A stretch of DNA of 51,657 nt from Lachnospiraceae bacterium (GCA_024403485.1 JAKSRT010000003.1:1-51657); one strand, 5' to 3'; numbered from the stretch's first letter, positions 38,030 through 47,067 are shown. Numbers and translations: made by a program. The notes: a model not told the origin generated them from the sequence alone.

Positions 38030-38884
38030 CTACTGTCTATGGCGATAATTCGAAGGAGTACATCCCATGCTTTGCTTAAATGCGCTGGAAAAATGTTCCA
38101 CCGATGAATAGCCAAGTGAAAAAGCTATATCAGAAACTGACTGAGTAGTATCTCTAAGAAGACTGCTGGCGGCAGACATGCGCGCCTCAGTCTTTTTTTG
38201 TTGGAAAGTTTTATGGTAGTGAAGCTTAAGCAGGCGCTCGGTTTGGCGCGTTCCAAGCCCAATCTGAGATGAAAGAGATTTTAGGGTAATATCCTTATAA
38301 TTATATAAAAAAGCTTCTTCGATTATGAGGTAGGTTAAATCATTTACACCGTTGCTTTTTGAACTTTCGGAGTCACTTTGGGAAAAGTCATTTGAAGCAT
38401 TGTATTTCCGGGTCAGATAAAGTATTACCTGCTGAAGAAGAGACTGAAGTACAAGTTCATATCCAAGGGAGCGATGCTCAAGCTCTGAAACGATTTGCTT
38501 CATCCATTCATGGTAGCCGGTATCACCTGTTCCAAACCAGAAAACATTTTTGAGAAATGATTCAACAAATGTTCCCTTTACCGATTTTGACTCAGGTCTG
38601 ACCTTTAAATAAATGCAGTATTCGGTCATGGGGTCGGAAGCTACGGAAATTTGTTCATGTTCGACCTCGGGTCCCGTTACAAAGAGAGTACCGGGTACGA
38701 TATCGTAGGTTTTATCTTCACAGCGCAATGTGCCGAAACCAAAAGAAATATAGTGAATTTCATAGCTGTTTTTACTGTGGCTGTGCATGGGAATAGCCTG
38801 TTCCAATTTTTCAATACTTATGCTGATAGCCTGAAATGCTACATTTTCAATTGAAAAGTTAATCTCAAGATCACGATATTTCAT
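38030..38884 (-). CDS. AraC-family regulator of the L-sugar oxidation operon
   Basis: The protein has 284 residues. A cupin sensor domain (about 1-130; AIPMHSHSKNSYEIHYISFG, GTLFVTGPEVEHE) is followed by a linker. The AraC DNA-binding domain (about 185-284) carries TLKSLSSQIGLGTRQTERLL and SVSDIAFSLGYSSVEHFSSA and ends FKQSMGCTPSNYR. It diverges from the dehydrogenase/UxaB/UxaA/FucU operon across a 249-base gap that holds promoters for both, so it most likely controls that operon. The inducer is unknown but probably one of the pathway sugars or acids. Confidence 0.87.
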   Translation of the reverse strand: MKYRDLEINFSIENVAFQAISISIEKLEQAIPMHSHSKNSYEIHYISFGFGTLRCEDKTYDIVPGTLFVTGPEVEHEQISVASDPMTEYCIYLKVRPESKSVKGTFVESFLKNVFWFGTGDTGYHEWMKQIVSELEHRSLGYELVLQSLLQQVILYLTRKYNASNDFSQSDSESSKSNGVNDLTYLIIEEAFLYNYKDITLKSLSSQIGLGTRQTERLLKLHYHKTFQQKKTEARMSAASSLLRDTTQSVSDIAFSLGYSSVEHFSSAFKQSMGCTPSNYRHRQ

Positions 38885-38972
38885 AGTTCTTCTGCTTTCT
38901 GATTGTTTAGCGCATAATATGGCACTTTACGGCTTGTTATAAATACCAATAATACGGAAATTCACTAAATTA

Positions 38973-38981
38973 ATTATACCA
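38973..38981 (-). promoter_or_regulatory. Extended -10 promoter for the AraC gene
   Basis: The complementary strand reads TGGTATAAT, the same extended -10 sequence as the M13 peptidase promoter. The -35 is weak. The AraC start codon is about 90 bases downstream. Confidence 0.5.
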
Positions 38982-39062
38982 TCTTTTAAAATCGTAAACT
39001 ATAAAATTGCGAAAATATTCGAGAATGCGACATTATAAATAAAAAATCGTCAACCCTTCGTC

Positions 39063-39090
39063 TTGAGCGAAACAATAATAATTTTATAAT
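39063..39090 (+). promoter_or_regulatory. Putative sigma-A promoter of the L-sugar oxidation operon
   Basis: TTGAGC at 39063-39068 and a perfect TATAAT at 39085-39090 are separated by 16 bases. The first start codon of the operon is 44 bases downstream. The AT-rich stretch between the two divergent promoters has room for AraC sites, but none was identified. Confidence 0.6.
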
Positions 39091-39133
39091 GGAAATTAAG
39101 AAAACTATTTCTACTTAAGGTGAGGGTACGGAA

Positions 39134-40333
39134 ATGATTGTTAAAGGAACATATTTTCAAAATGACGAAGAAAAGCCGCTTGTATACGGCGATGTAGAGA
39201 TTACCAATGTAAAGAGGCAGCGATTAAGAGGGGAAGAATTAAAGGAAGGCATTTTGTGTGAGCCTGTTATGGTTGGCTTTTGCGGAACCGACAACGAACT
39301 TATGCATATGGGAAGTGAAGGCAGATTATCCGCCAAATTTCCCGAAGGGAAGGACCGATTAATAAACGGCCATGAAGGTATAGTATATGTTCCCTCCGAG
39401 GACAGATTTGCTATTGTTTTAATCAGAGGAGGAGACAGCTACGATCCCACAAGATACACAGAAGATGAGACATATTTTGAGTATGGTTGCGACCGGGCAG
39501 ACGGCTTGTTCTGCGATAAGCAGTATTTTCATCCGGACATGTTGCTTCCGATTCCCGAGGGATATGTTCATGACGGAAAACTTGATTTGTCATTTGCCAA
39601 AAAGATGGTATTTCCGGACCCTTTTGCCTGCATGCTGTTTCAGCTTGAAAGAATGGAAGATTTGGGAAGCGCCCACAACTTCCGTGTGGCAATGAGAAAA
39701 CATAAGTGTGATGAGCAGACAGCCAGAGAAATAGCCAAAGAAGAGATTTTCGACAGAACCGTTATATTCGGACTGGGAACAACCGGTATGTTTATCGGTG
39801 ACCTGATTTTAAGAAATCATAAAAATGCAAAGGTTCTTTTTGTGGCAAGAAGCTCCGAAGAATCAAATAAAGTAAAGTTTGCATTGAAACAGACCAATGC
39901 CGATTATCTTAAGAATTCTTTTGAAAGCGAAGAAGAACTGGCAAAGGCTATTATCGAAAAGCTTGGAGGAAGAGCAACAACCTTTATCGGTGTCAGTGCA
40001 AGTCAGGTGGAACACAAAATTGCATTTGAGCATAAGGTACTTGGCTGTAACGGCATATATAACAGCTTTTCTTTGGGACCAAAGATTACTTTCGATACAA
40101 TGCCCTACGGTTTTGAAAATCATTTGATTTTCGGTTCGATTAATTTCAGACAGGATCATATGGAGGAAGCAATCAGGCTTCTTTCGGAAAGTCATTACGA
40201 TGAAATTGTTGAACTCATTGATAAAGAAGAGTTTGTAAAGGATCCGATCGATGCCTATAAGAATAAGATTTACAGCAAGCAGGCACCAATGAAAACAGCG
40301 GTTATCTGGAATAAAAAATATATTGATTGCTGA
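39134..40333 (+). CDS. Zinc-type sugar dehydrogenase (glucose dehydrogenase-like MDR protein)
   Basis: This 399-residue medium-chain dehydrogenase has FCGTDNELM and INGHEGIVYV, the zinc-site and GHE motifs at the N-terminus. A Rossmann domain (VIFGLGTTGMFIGDLILR) and a long C-terminal half resemble archaeal-type glucose dehydrogenases more than alcohol dehydrogenases. Those oxidise the C1 of an aldose to its lactone. Given FucU and a lactonase in the same operon, an L-fucose or L-galactose 1-dehydrogenase role is likely (inference). It is the first gene of the operon, with GAGGG 9 bases before the ATG. Confidence 0.78.
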   Translation: MIVKGTYFQNDEEKPLVYGDVEITNVKRQRLRGEELKEGILCEPVMVGFCGTDNELMHMGSEGRLSAKFPEGKDRLINGHEGIVYVPSEDRFAIVLIRGGDSYDPTRYTEDETYFEYGCDRADGLFCDKQYFHPDMLLPIPEGYVHDGKLDLSFAKKMVFPDPFACMLFQLERMEDLGSAHNFRVAMRKHKCDEQTAREIAKEEIFDRTVIFGLGTTGMFIGDLILRNHKNAKVLFVARSSEESNKVKFALKQTNADYLKNSFESEEELAKAIIEKLGGRATTFIGVSASQVEHKIAFEHKVLGCNGIYNSFSLGPKITFDTMPYGFENHLIFGSINFRQDHMEEAIRLLSESHYDEIVELIDKEEFVKDPIDAYKNKIYSKQAPMKTAVIWNKKYIDC

Positions 40334-40354
40334 TTTGCAATGTGAGGGAGAAAA

Positions 40355-41377
40355 ATGAAAACTGTATTAATTGAAAAACCTTTTGAAATAGAAGTTACCG
40401 ATACCGAAATGCCGGTACCCGGAGAAGGGGAGGCATTGCTCAAGGTATTATATTGCGGTATTTGCGGTGCGGATGTGGCCAGCTATACGGGAAATCAGCC
40501 CTTTACCACATATCCAAGAATTCCCGGACATGAGTTTAGTGCTCAGATTGTTTCAATTCCGGATAATGACAGAGGATTAAAGCCCGGTGACATAGTAACC
40601 GCCAATCCATATTTTAACTGCAAAACCTGCTATTCCTGTAAGCGCGGATTTGTAAACTGTTGTACGGACAACCAGACAATGGGCGTACAAAGAGACGGAA
40701 GCTTCAGAGAATATATTGTTATGCCGGTTGAACGTATCTATGACGGAAAAGGCTTATCTGCCAAGGAACTTGCATTGGTAGAGCCCTTCACAATCAGCTA
40801 CCACGCGCTTCACAGAGCAACGGTAAAGCCCGGAGATAAGGTGCTTATAGTAGGTGCGGGTCCTATCGGTCTTTTTGCTTTGATTGCAGCAAAGGCGCAG
40901 GGTGCTGAGGTTTACGTGGCCGATTTGCTTGACGGACGTCTTGAAAAGGCTCTGCATTTTGGTGCTGACGGAGTTATTAATTCGGGTACTAAAGATTTAA
41001 AGGAAGAAGCCATGAAAATAACGGAAGGTAACGGTTTCGATGTATGTGTTGAGGCTTGCGGTCTGTCGGTTACTTTCCTGGCTTGTATAGATTGCGCGGC
41101 TTTTGCAGCAAATATTATTCTTATCGGTAACGGAAAGAAAGAGACTACTTTCCTGCATTCTGTTTTACTTAAAAAAGAACTTAACGTATTTGGAAGCAGA
41201 AATTCCTATGCATCTGATTTTAAGGCGGTTATCGATTTGATAGCCGAGGGTAAGGTCAATGTACTTGATATGGTGAGCGCCGTATATCCCATTGATGACG
41301 CGGCGGAAGCATTTAAGGCTTTGGCATCCAATGACGGAAGTCTTGCCAAAGTATTGATTCAGATTACCGAAGAATAA
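40355..41377 (+). CDS. Zinc-binding alcohol dehydrogenase, candidate aldonate 5-dehydrogenase
   Basis: This 340-residue MDR protein has catalytic-zinc residues in YCGICGADV and IPGHEFSAQI, and a structural-zinc cluster of four cysteines (NCKTCYSCKRGFVNCC). The NAD-binding motif is VGAGPIGLFALIAA. Family members include sorbitol/galactitol dehydrogenases and L-galactonate 5-dehydrogenase (LgoD/YjjN). The latter makes tagaturonate, the substrate of UxaB, which is encoded next, so a C5-oxidising role on L-galactonate or L-fuconate is a reasonable proposal. A threonine- or polyol-dehydrogenase is the alternative. It begins 21 bases after the first dehydrogenase. Confidence 0.8.
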   Translation: MKTVLIEKPFEIEVTDTEMPVPGEGEALLKVLYCGICGADVASYTGNQPFTTYPRIPGHEFSAQIVSIPDNDRGLKPGDIVTANPYFNCKTCYSCKRGFVNCCTDNQTMGVQRDGSFREYIVMPVERIYDGKGLSAKELALVEPFTISYHALHRATVKPGDKVLIVGAGPIGLFALIAAKAQGAEVYVADLLDGRLEKALHFGADGVINSGTKDLKEEAMKITEGNGFDVCVEACGLSVTFLACIDCAAFAANIILIGNGKKETTFLHSVLLKKELNVFGSRNSYASDFKAVIDLIAEGKVNVLDMVSAVYPIDDAAEAFKALASNDGSLAKVLIQITEE

Positions 41378-41398
41378 AAGATATGGAGCATGAATACT

Positions 41399-42724
41399 AT
41401 GAAAGAAACAATTATTCAGTTTGGTGAAGGTGGATTTTTAAGAAGCTTTGTAGATGTATTTATTCATAAAATGAACGAGCAGGGTCTGTACGACGGTAAG
41501 GCTGTGGTTGTTCAACCTATAAGCAAAGGCCTTATTCCCGTTATTAATGAGCAGAAGGGTGTGTATCATCAGTTTCTTCGCGGAATTGAAAACGGCGAAG
41601 TTATGGATGAATGCATTGAAGTTAAATCAATTTCAAGAGGTGTTGATCCATATGCGGATTACCGGGCATATCTGGACCTGGCTAAAAATCCCGATATGAG
41701 AATTATTATTTCCAATACTACCGAAGCCGGTATTGAGTATCTTGGAACTGAGTCTCTTAATGATGCTCCGCCCAAATCCTTTCCGGCAAAGCTTACAGCC
41801 CTTCTTTATGAGCGATATAAGGCAGGTCTTCCCGGATTTATTATCTTTTCCTGTGAGCTTATCGACAATAACGGAAAAGAACTTGAAGACTGTGTATTAA
41901 AATATGCTTCTTTATGGAAGCTTCCCGATGAGTTTTTACAGTGGTTAAAAAATGAAAATCATTTCTTAAACACATTGGTAGACCGTATATGTACCGGATA
42001 TCCCAAAGATGAGGTGGAAAGCCTTACAAAGAGACTTGGGGTGGAAGACAAGCTTATGAATACCGCGGAAATATTCCATTTATGGGTTATTGAAGGCGAC
42101 TTTGAAGATGAGTTTCCTCTTAAGAAAGCGGGAATCAATGTTATTTGGACCGATAATGTAAAGCCTTATAAAAAACGTAAGGTCAGAATCTTAAACGGAG
42201 GACATACTTCCATGGTTTTAGCAGCAAGACTGTATGGCCTTTCAACCGTTAAAGAATGTCTGGACGACGAAATCGTATTTTCTTTCTTAAAGAAAACCAT
42301 GTTCGAAGAAATTATTCCGACCCTTGGAAATCGCGAAGAAGATATTCAATTCGGAAAAGATGTTCTTGAGCGTTTTGCAAATCCCTTTGTAAAGCACCAG
42401 CTCTTAAGCATTGCATTAAATTCCGTAAGTAAGTTTAAAGCCCGCGTGCTTCCTACTATTCTTGAATATTATGAGAACAATAAGGTGTTGCCCAAGTGCA
42501 TGACTTTTTCTTTGGCAGCGTTGATTGCTTTTTATCGTACCGATGAATCCAATGACAACGAAGATATTATGGCCTTTATGAAGGATGCTTCTGTAGCGGA
42601 TATTCTTAAAAAAGAAGCATATTGGGGACAGGATTTAAGCTTTATGAAGGATGCTGTGGAACATTATCTTGATGTTATGGAAAAAGAAGGCATGAAGAAA
42701 GCTTATGAGGAGGTACTTGCATGA
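41399..42724 (+). CDS. uxaB: Tagaturonate reductase (altronate oxidoreductase)-like protein
   Basis: This 441-residue protein belongs to the mannitol dehydrogenase superfamily. It begins IIQFGEGGFLRSFVDVFI (NAD site) and has LNGGHTSMVLAARLYGL and YKKRKVRILNGGH, the UxaB catalytic region with the Lys-x-x-x-Asn-x-x-His pattern. UxaB reduces D-tagaturonate to D-altronate with NADH. Here it could act on the 6-deoxy or parent sugar acid. The ATG at 41399 is favoured because GGAG at 41385-41388 is 10 bases upstream; the ATG at 41390 is only 1 base from it. The stop overlaps the uxaA start (ATGA), indicating translational coupling. Confidence 0.88.
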   Translation: MKETIIQFGEGGFLRSFVDVFIHKMNEQGLYDGKAVVVQPISKGLIPVINEQKGVYHQFLRGIENGEVMDECIEVKSISRGVDPYADYRAYLDLAKNPDMRIIISNTTEAGIEYLGTESLNDAPPKSFPAKLTALLYERYKAGLPGFIIFSCELIDNNGKELEDCVLKYASLWKLPDEFLQWLKNENHFLNTLVDRICTGYPKDEVESLTKRLGVEDKLMNTAEIFHLWVIEGDFEDEFPLKKAGINVIWTDNVKPYKKRKVRILNGGHTSMVLAARLYGLSTVKECLDDEIVFSFLKKTMFEEIIPTLGNREEDIQFGKDVLERFANPFVKHQLLSIALNSVSKFKARVLPTILEYYENNKVLPKCMTFSLAALIAFYRTDESNDNEDIMAFMKDASVADILKKEAYWGQDLSFMKDAVEHYLDVMEKEGMKKAYEEVLA

Positions 42725-44151
42725 GCTTGTTGACCATACATCCAAACGACAATGTGGCTGTGGATTTAGATAATGGTCATAAAGTGGCTTTGAAGGACAT
42801 ACATGAAGGAGAAAACGTAATAAAATACGGTTTTCCCATTGGTCATGCAACCGAAAACATTAAATCCGGAGAAAGAGTTCATACGGAAAACCTAAAAACA
42901 AACCTTGGCGAAAAGTTGACCTATAAGTGGGGACGGTCCTTTTGCCACGGTCACGGTGAGGGGGGACGGTCTTTTTGCCACGGTGATGCTACGCAGGAGC
43001 CGGGATACCATGAAAACGAAGCCACATTTATGGGATATGTGCGTGAAAACGGTGAAATCGGTATACGAAACGATGTCTGGATTGTAAATACAGTAGGCTG
43101 TGTCAACAAAATAGCGGAAAAACTTGCTAAGATAACCGGAGCATTTTCATTTCCTCATCCATACGGTTGCTCGCAGCTCGGAGATGATCAGGCTGTTACG
43201 CAGAAAATATTAAAAGGGCTGGTTGAGCACCCGAATGCAGGTGCTGTTCTGGTACTTGGTCTTGGCTGTGAAAACAATAATCTTAAGGCTTTTAAGGAAG
43301 TTTTGGGCCAGGTCAATGAAAATAGAGTTAAGTTTTTAAATGTTCAGGATGAGGACGATGAAATTGAAGAGGGTGTACGCATTATTGAAGAACTGAAAGC
43401 TTACGCAGATACCTTTAAAAGACAGCCGGTTCCGGTTTCTTCGCTGAAAATCGGATTAAAGTGCGGCGGCTCGGACGGTTTTTCTGGTATAACCGCCAAC
43501 CCGCTGATAGGTCGTGTTTCGGATCTATTCATAAGTAAGGGCGCAAGTACTGTTCTCACAGAAGTCCCGGAAATGTTCGGGGCAGAAACCATTTTGATGG
43601 ACCGTTGTATTTCAAAAGATATTTTTGATAAAACGGTAGATTTGATTAACGATTTCAAAGACTATTATACAAGGCACAATCAGGTTATTTACGAAAATCC
43701 GTCACCCGGAAATAAGGCGGGAGGTATTACAACTCTTGAAGAAAAATCACTGGGCTGTACGCAAAAAGGAGGATCGGCTCCTGTGGTTGATGTGCTGGAT
43801 TATGGTGACAGAGTAATAAAAAACGGACTTAATCTGTTAAACGGCCCCGGAAATGACATGGTGGCGGTTACGAATCTGACTGCGGCAGGATGTCATATGA
43901 TTCTTTTTTCCACAGGTCGGGGTACACCGCTTGGAGCACCTGTTCCAACCGTTAAAATAGCGACCAACAGTGCGCTGGCCTCAAAGAAAAAGGAATGGAT
44001 TGATTTTAATGCAGGGCTGATTCTTGAGGGCTTGGATTTAACGGCAGATTTATTTACCTATCTTTTGGAAGTGGCTGAAGGCAAAGAAACAAAGAATGAA
44101 CAGTACGGTTACAGAGAAATTGCCATATTTAAGGATGGGGTTACATTATAG
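42721..44151 (+). CDS. uxaA: Altronate dehydratase-like protein with an in-frame repeat insertion
   Basis: This 476-residue protein has an N-terminal SAF domain (NVAVDLDNGHKVALKDIHEG) and a C-terminal catalytic domain (TFMGYVRENGEIGIRNDVWI, NTVGCVN, LGCENNN, KCGGSDGFSGI, LGCTQKGG, NLTAAGCHMILFSTGRGTP). UxaA dehydrates D-altronate to 2-keto-3-deoxygluconate using iron. In the Campylobacter jejuni fucose locus, UxaA-like proteins are proposed as fuconate dehydratases, so L-fuconate-derived acids are possible substrates. The linker, about residues 70-95, contains GRSFCHG twice, encoded by a 33-base duplicated repeat that UxaA relatives known to me lack. GGAGG lies 7 bases before the ATG, within uxaB. 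Confidence 0.88.
   Translation: MSLLTIHPNDNVAVDLDNGHKVALKDIHEGENVIKYGFPIGHATENIKSGERVHTENLKTNLGEKLTYKWGRSFCHGHGEGGRSFCHGDATQEPGYHENEATFMGYVRENGEIGIRNDVWIVNTVGCVNKIAEKLAKITGAFSFPHPYGCSQLGDDQAVTQKILKGLVEHPNAGAVLVLGLGCENNNLKAFKEVLGQVNENRVKFLNVQDEDDEIEEGVRIIEELKAYADTFKRQPVPVSSLKIGLKCGGSDGFSGITANPLIGRVSDLFISKGASTVLTEVPEMFGAETILMDRCISKDIFDKTVDLINDFKDYYTRHNQVIYENPSPGNKAGGITTLEEKSLGCTQKGGSAPVVDVLDYGDRVIKNGLNLLNGPGNDMVAVTNLTAAGCHMILFSTGRGTPLGAPVPTVKIATNSALASKKKEWIDFNAGLILEGLDLTADLFTYLLEVAEGKETKNEQYGYREIAIFKDGVTL
42929..42984 (+). repeat. Two copies of a REP-like short repeat inserted in uxaA
   Basis: A 23-base core beginning GGGGACGGTC and ending TTTTGCCACGGT occurs at 42929-42951 and 42962-42984, differing at one base. 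The offset is 33 bases (11 codons), so the frame is kept. The core contains GGAC-G-GTCC and GTGG/CCAC dyads. It resembles short dispersed repeats that I recall from other Firmicutes genomes, often near transposase relatives; I cannot verify this here. Confidence 0.7.
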
Positions 44152-44210
44152 TGGTTAACATAATGTGTGATAATGCAATATGAGAACATAAAAAACAGAA
44201 GGGGAAATGC

Positions 44211-45095
44211 ATGTTACATGATTATTTGGTAATAGACGCCCACTTACATCTTTGGGAGAAACAAAGCGGCCGTGTAAACGGAAAACCGGTATTTGGTGTG
44301 GGCGGAGGCAAAAGTGATTTTGGCGGTGAAATACGACAAATGATGCCTGCGTATATGGATGATGATAAAAATACTGCCGAAAGACTTCTTGCCAATATGG
44401 ATTATGCGGGAGTAAGCGGCTGCGTGGTCACTCAGGAATATATCGATGGAAATCAGGATGAATATTTGGCTCGTGTTAAAGAAAAATATCCCAACCGGTT
44501 TAGAATATGCAGCTTATACGAGGAACAGGATAACTACAGACTGGATGGGTTTGACGGTCTTAAAATATGTGCGGGAAGACTTGCCAATCAGGATTTAAAG
44601 CTGCTTCTTCCGGTTATGAAGGCTGTTGAAGAAAATGGTAAGTTCGTATCAATAGATATGGCAGACGGTGCGGCTCAGACGGCGGATCTTCAGTATATTA
44701 TCGACAGATGCCCAAATCTTAAAATTGCCATAGGGCATTTTGGTATGGTAACAACCGATGGATGGCAGGAACAGATAAGGCTGGCAAAAAATCCCAATGT
44801 TTATGTGGAAAGCGGTGGACTTACCTGGCTGTTCAGTAAAGAATTTTACCCATATCCTTCTGCAATAGATGCTATTTTGGAAGCAAAAGCAATTTGCGGA
44901 ATCGAAAAACTTATGTGGGGCAGTGATTACCCCCGTACCATGACGGATATTACGTATAATATGTCAGTTCGGTTTATAAAAGAATCGAATAAACTGAGCG
45001 AAGAGGATAAGCGCCTGTTTTTAGGCGGGAATGCGATAAAATTTTATGGATTTGACGAAGCAGAGAAAATGCCGGTTATCGGCAATATGCTTTGA
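44211..45095 (+). CDS. Amidohydrolase-family lactonase (fuconolactonase-like)
   Basis: This 294-residue TIM-barrel protein of the amidohydrolase-2 (COG3618-like) group has a metal motif IDAHLHLWE, IAIGHFGMVTTDGW and an end motif MWGSDYPRT with the catalytic Asp. Relatives hydrolyse aldonolactones, including L-fucono-1,4-lactone and L-galactonolactone; others are decarboxylases. Its position between uxaA and fucU, in a locus with sugar dehydrogenases, favours a lactonase that opens the product of the first dehydrogenase. The fucU gene starts 44 bases later. Confidence 0.8.
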   Translation: MLHDYLVIDAHLHLWEKQSGRVNGKPVFGVGGGKSDFGGEIRQMMPAYMDDDKNTAERLLANMDYAGVSGCVVTQEYIDGNQDEYLARVKEKYPNRFRICSLYEEQDNYRLDGFDGLKICAGRLANQDLKLLLPVMKAVEENGKFVSIDMADGAAQTADLQYIIDRCPNLKIAIGHFGMVTTDGWQEQIRLAKNPNVYVESGGLTWLFSKEFYPYPSAIDAILEAKAICGIEKLMWGSDYPRTMTDITYNMSVRFIKESNKLSEEDKRLFLGGNAIKFYGFDEAEKMPVIGNML

Positions 45096-45139
45096 ACTGC
45101 AACCGAAAATATACAATTTAACATAAGAGGAGAACAAAT

Positions 45140-45577
45140 ATGCTTAAAGGAATCTCACCTATGCTGTCACCCGAGCTTTTAAAAGTATTGTGCGAGATGG
45201 GACACAGCGACACAATTGTAATTGCAGACGGCAATTTTCCGGCGGAAACAATGGGAAAGAACGGTATTGTAATCAGAATGGACGGACATGGTGTTCCTGA
45301 AATATTGGAAGCAATTTTAGAGGTATTTCCACTGGATCAATATATAGATAAGCCGGTTAGCCTAATGGAACGTGTTCCGGGCGATATGGCCGATGTTTCC
45401 ATCTGGAAGACTTATGAGAAGATGATAGAAAAGGAAGAACCCAGAGGAACCGCTGTTATTCAAAAGCTTGAACGATTTGCTTTTTATGAAGAAGCAAAGA
45501 AAGCTTATGCGGTAATTGCAACAACCGAAACAAGCCAGTATGCAAATGTTATATTGCAAAAGGGCTGTGTATTGTAG
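45140..45577 (+). CDS. fucU: L-fucose mutarotase
   Basis: This 145-residue RbsD/FucU protein is clearly FucU: LKGISPMLSPELLKVLCEMG, then HSDTIVIADGNFPAE with the catalytic His near residue 22, RFAFYEEAKKAYAVIATTE, and YANVILQKG at the end. It interconverts alpha and beta anomers of L-fucose (and similar L-galacto sugars), which speeds supply of the right anomer to a dehydrogenase. It is the best substrate clue in the operon. GAGGAG lies about 8 bases before the ATG. It ends about 100 bases before the aldo-keto reductase gene. Confidence 0.92.
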   Translation: MLKGISPMLSPELLKVLCEMGHSDTIVIADGNFPAETMGKNGIVIRMDGHGVPEILEAILEVFPLDQYIDKPVSLMERVPGDMADVSIWKTYEKMIEKEEPRGTAVIQKLERFAFYEEAKKAYAVIATTETSQYANVILQKGCVL

Positions 45578-45677
45578 AAAAAAAGGAATTGAATGTAAGT
45601 TATGATATTGACTACAATGAGTTATAATTCTTTTTATAGAGGGGGTATTTCATTATTTGCATTTGGAGGATATAACA

Positions 45678-46865
45678 ATGAAATACAGAAAAGATAAATA
45701 TGGCCGGGATATTTCACAGCTTGGATTCGGATGTATGCGCTTTCCTAAAAAGGGTGGTTCAATAGACCACGAAGAAACCGAAAAGCAGCTTATGTTTGCA
45801 ATCGAGCAGGGAGTAAACTACTTTGATACGGCATACATTTATCCCGGAAGCGAAGAATGCCTGGGTAAATTGCTGGCTAAAAACAATGCAAGAGAAAAAG
45901 TATATATTGCGACCAAACTGCCGCAATATATTATGAGATCCTCGGCACAGATTGATAAAACTTTTAAAGAAGAGCTTTCCAGACTGCAGACTAATTATAT
46001 TGATTATTATCTGATGCATATGTTCACCGATTTTGGTGAGTGGGAACATTTAAAGAGCCTTGGAATTGAGGAATGGATCAAGGCACGTAAGGAAGAGGGA
46101 AGTATCAAAAATATCGGTTTTTCCTATCACGGTGAAACCGAAATGTTTTTAAAACTTTTGGATGCTTATGACTGGGATTTTTGTCAGATTCAGTATAACT
46201 ATCTTGATGAGAACAGTCAGGCCGGCCGAAAAGGTCTGGAAGCAGCTTACGAAAAGGGTATTCCTGTCATTATCATGGAACCCTTACGAGGCGGTAAGCT
46301 TGTTCAACTTCCCGAAGATGCCAACAAACTTTTAAAAGAGAACAGCAAGCAGTATACACCGCCGCAGCTTGGCCTCACATTGTTGTGGAATCAGCCCGGG
46401 GTTACCTGCATTTTGTCTGGTATGAACTCAATGGAAATGGTAGCTGAAAACATTAATACGGCTTCGGATGCTTCGGTTGGTGATTTTACGCAGGAAGATC
46501 TTGAACTTGTTGAAAACGTAAAGAAGATTATCAAGTCTCGTGAAAAAGTCGGTTGTACCGGCTGCAGATACTGTATGCCCTGTCCTAAGGGAGTAGACAT
46601 TCCGGGTAATTTCTATTACTACAATATGATGTATATCGATAAAAAAATGTCGGCCAGATTTGAATTTGCTCAGAATATGGGACTTCGTGCGGAACCCGGC
46701 TTTGCGTCACAGTGTATAAACTGCGGAAAGTGCGAACAGCATTGTCCTCAGCACCTTCCCATAAGGGAAAAACTTAAGGAAGCCGACGCGGCACTTCGAC
46801 CGCTTCCCATAAAGGCAGGCGTAAGCGTTGCAAGAAAAGTTTTACTCAAAAAGAAACTTAAATAA
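45678..46865 (+). CDS. Aldo-keto reductase with C-terminal Fe-S cluster domain
   Basis: The protein has 395 residues. The AKR barrel (about 1-280) has GFGCMRFP, the catalytic Asp-Tyr in FDTAYIY, a Lys in IATKLP and a His at YYLMHMF. The C-terminal part holds CTGCRYCMPCPKGVDIP and CINCGKCEQHCPQHLP, two cysteine clusters that would bind [4Fe-4S]. This fusion type is common in clostridia; its substrates are largely unknown. It may reduce an aldehyde or ketone from the preceding pathway (for example lactaldehyde), but the 100-base gap means cotranscription is not certain. GGAGGA lies 7 bases before the chosen ATG; an ATG 21 bases upstream precedes the site. Confidence 0.9.
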   Translation: MKYRKDKYGRDISQLGFGCMRFPKKGGSIDHEETEKQLMFAIEQGVNYFDTAYIYPGSEECLGKLLAKNNAREKVYIATKLPQYIMRSSAQIDKTFKEELSRLQTNYIDYYLMHMFTDFGEWEHLKSLGIEEWIKARKEEGSIKNIGFSYHGETEMFLKLLDAYDWDFCQIQYNYLDENSQAGRKGLEAAYEKGIPVIIMEPLRGGKLVQLPEDANKLLKENSKQYTPPQLGLTLLWNQPGVTCILSGMNSMEMVAENINTASDASVGDFTQEDLELVENVKKIIKSREKVGCTGCRYCMPCPKGVDIPGNFYYYNMMYIDKKMSARFEFAQNMGLRAEPGFASQCINCGKCEQHCPQHLPIREKLKEADAALRPLPIKAGVSVARKVLLKKKLK

Positions 46866-47067
46866 CGGTGCTTAAGTGAAATAATTTATAACAGGAAATA
46901 ACTTGAATATTTCATATCCCGGGAAAACATTTTTTTGTTCACGGAAGATTATTTTGCTCATGTTTGAGTTAATATATGTTTGTGTGCGGCGGAAAATAAT
47001 TATGCCGTTTCGGGCGTGAAATGTGGCGTAAAAGCGTAGCGTATATTTGGAAAGCAAGAGGGGGAGT

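Noticed and set aside
45602..45628. Promoter TTGACT-TATAAT before the aldo-keto reductase gene
   Set aside because: The two boxes are only 9 bases apart, too close for a sigma-A promoter; no other -35 was convincing.
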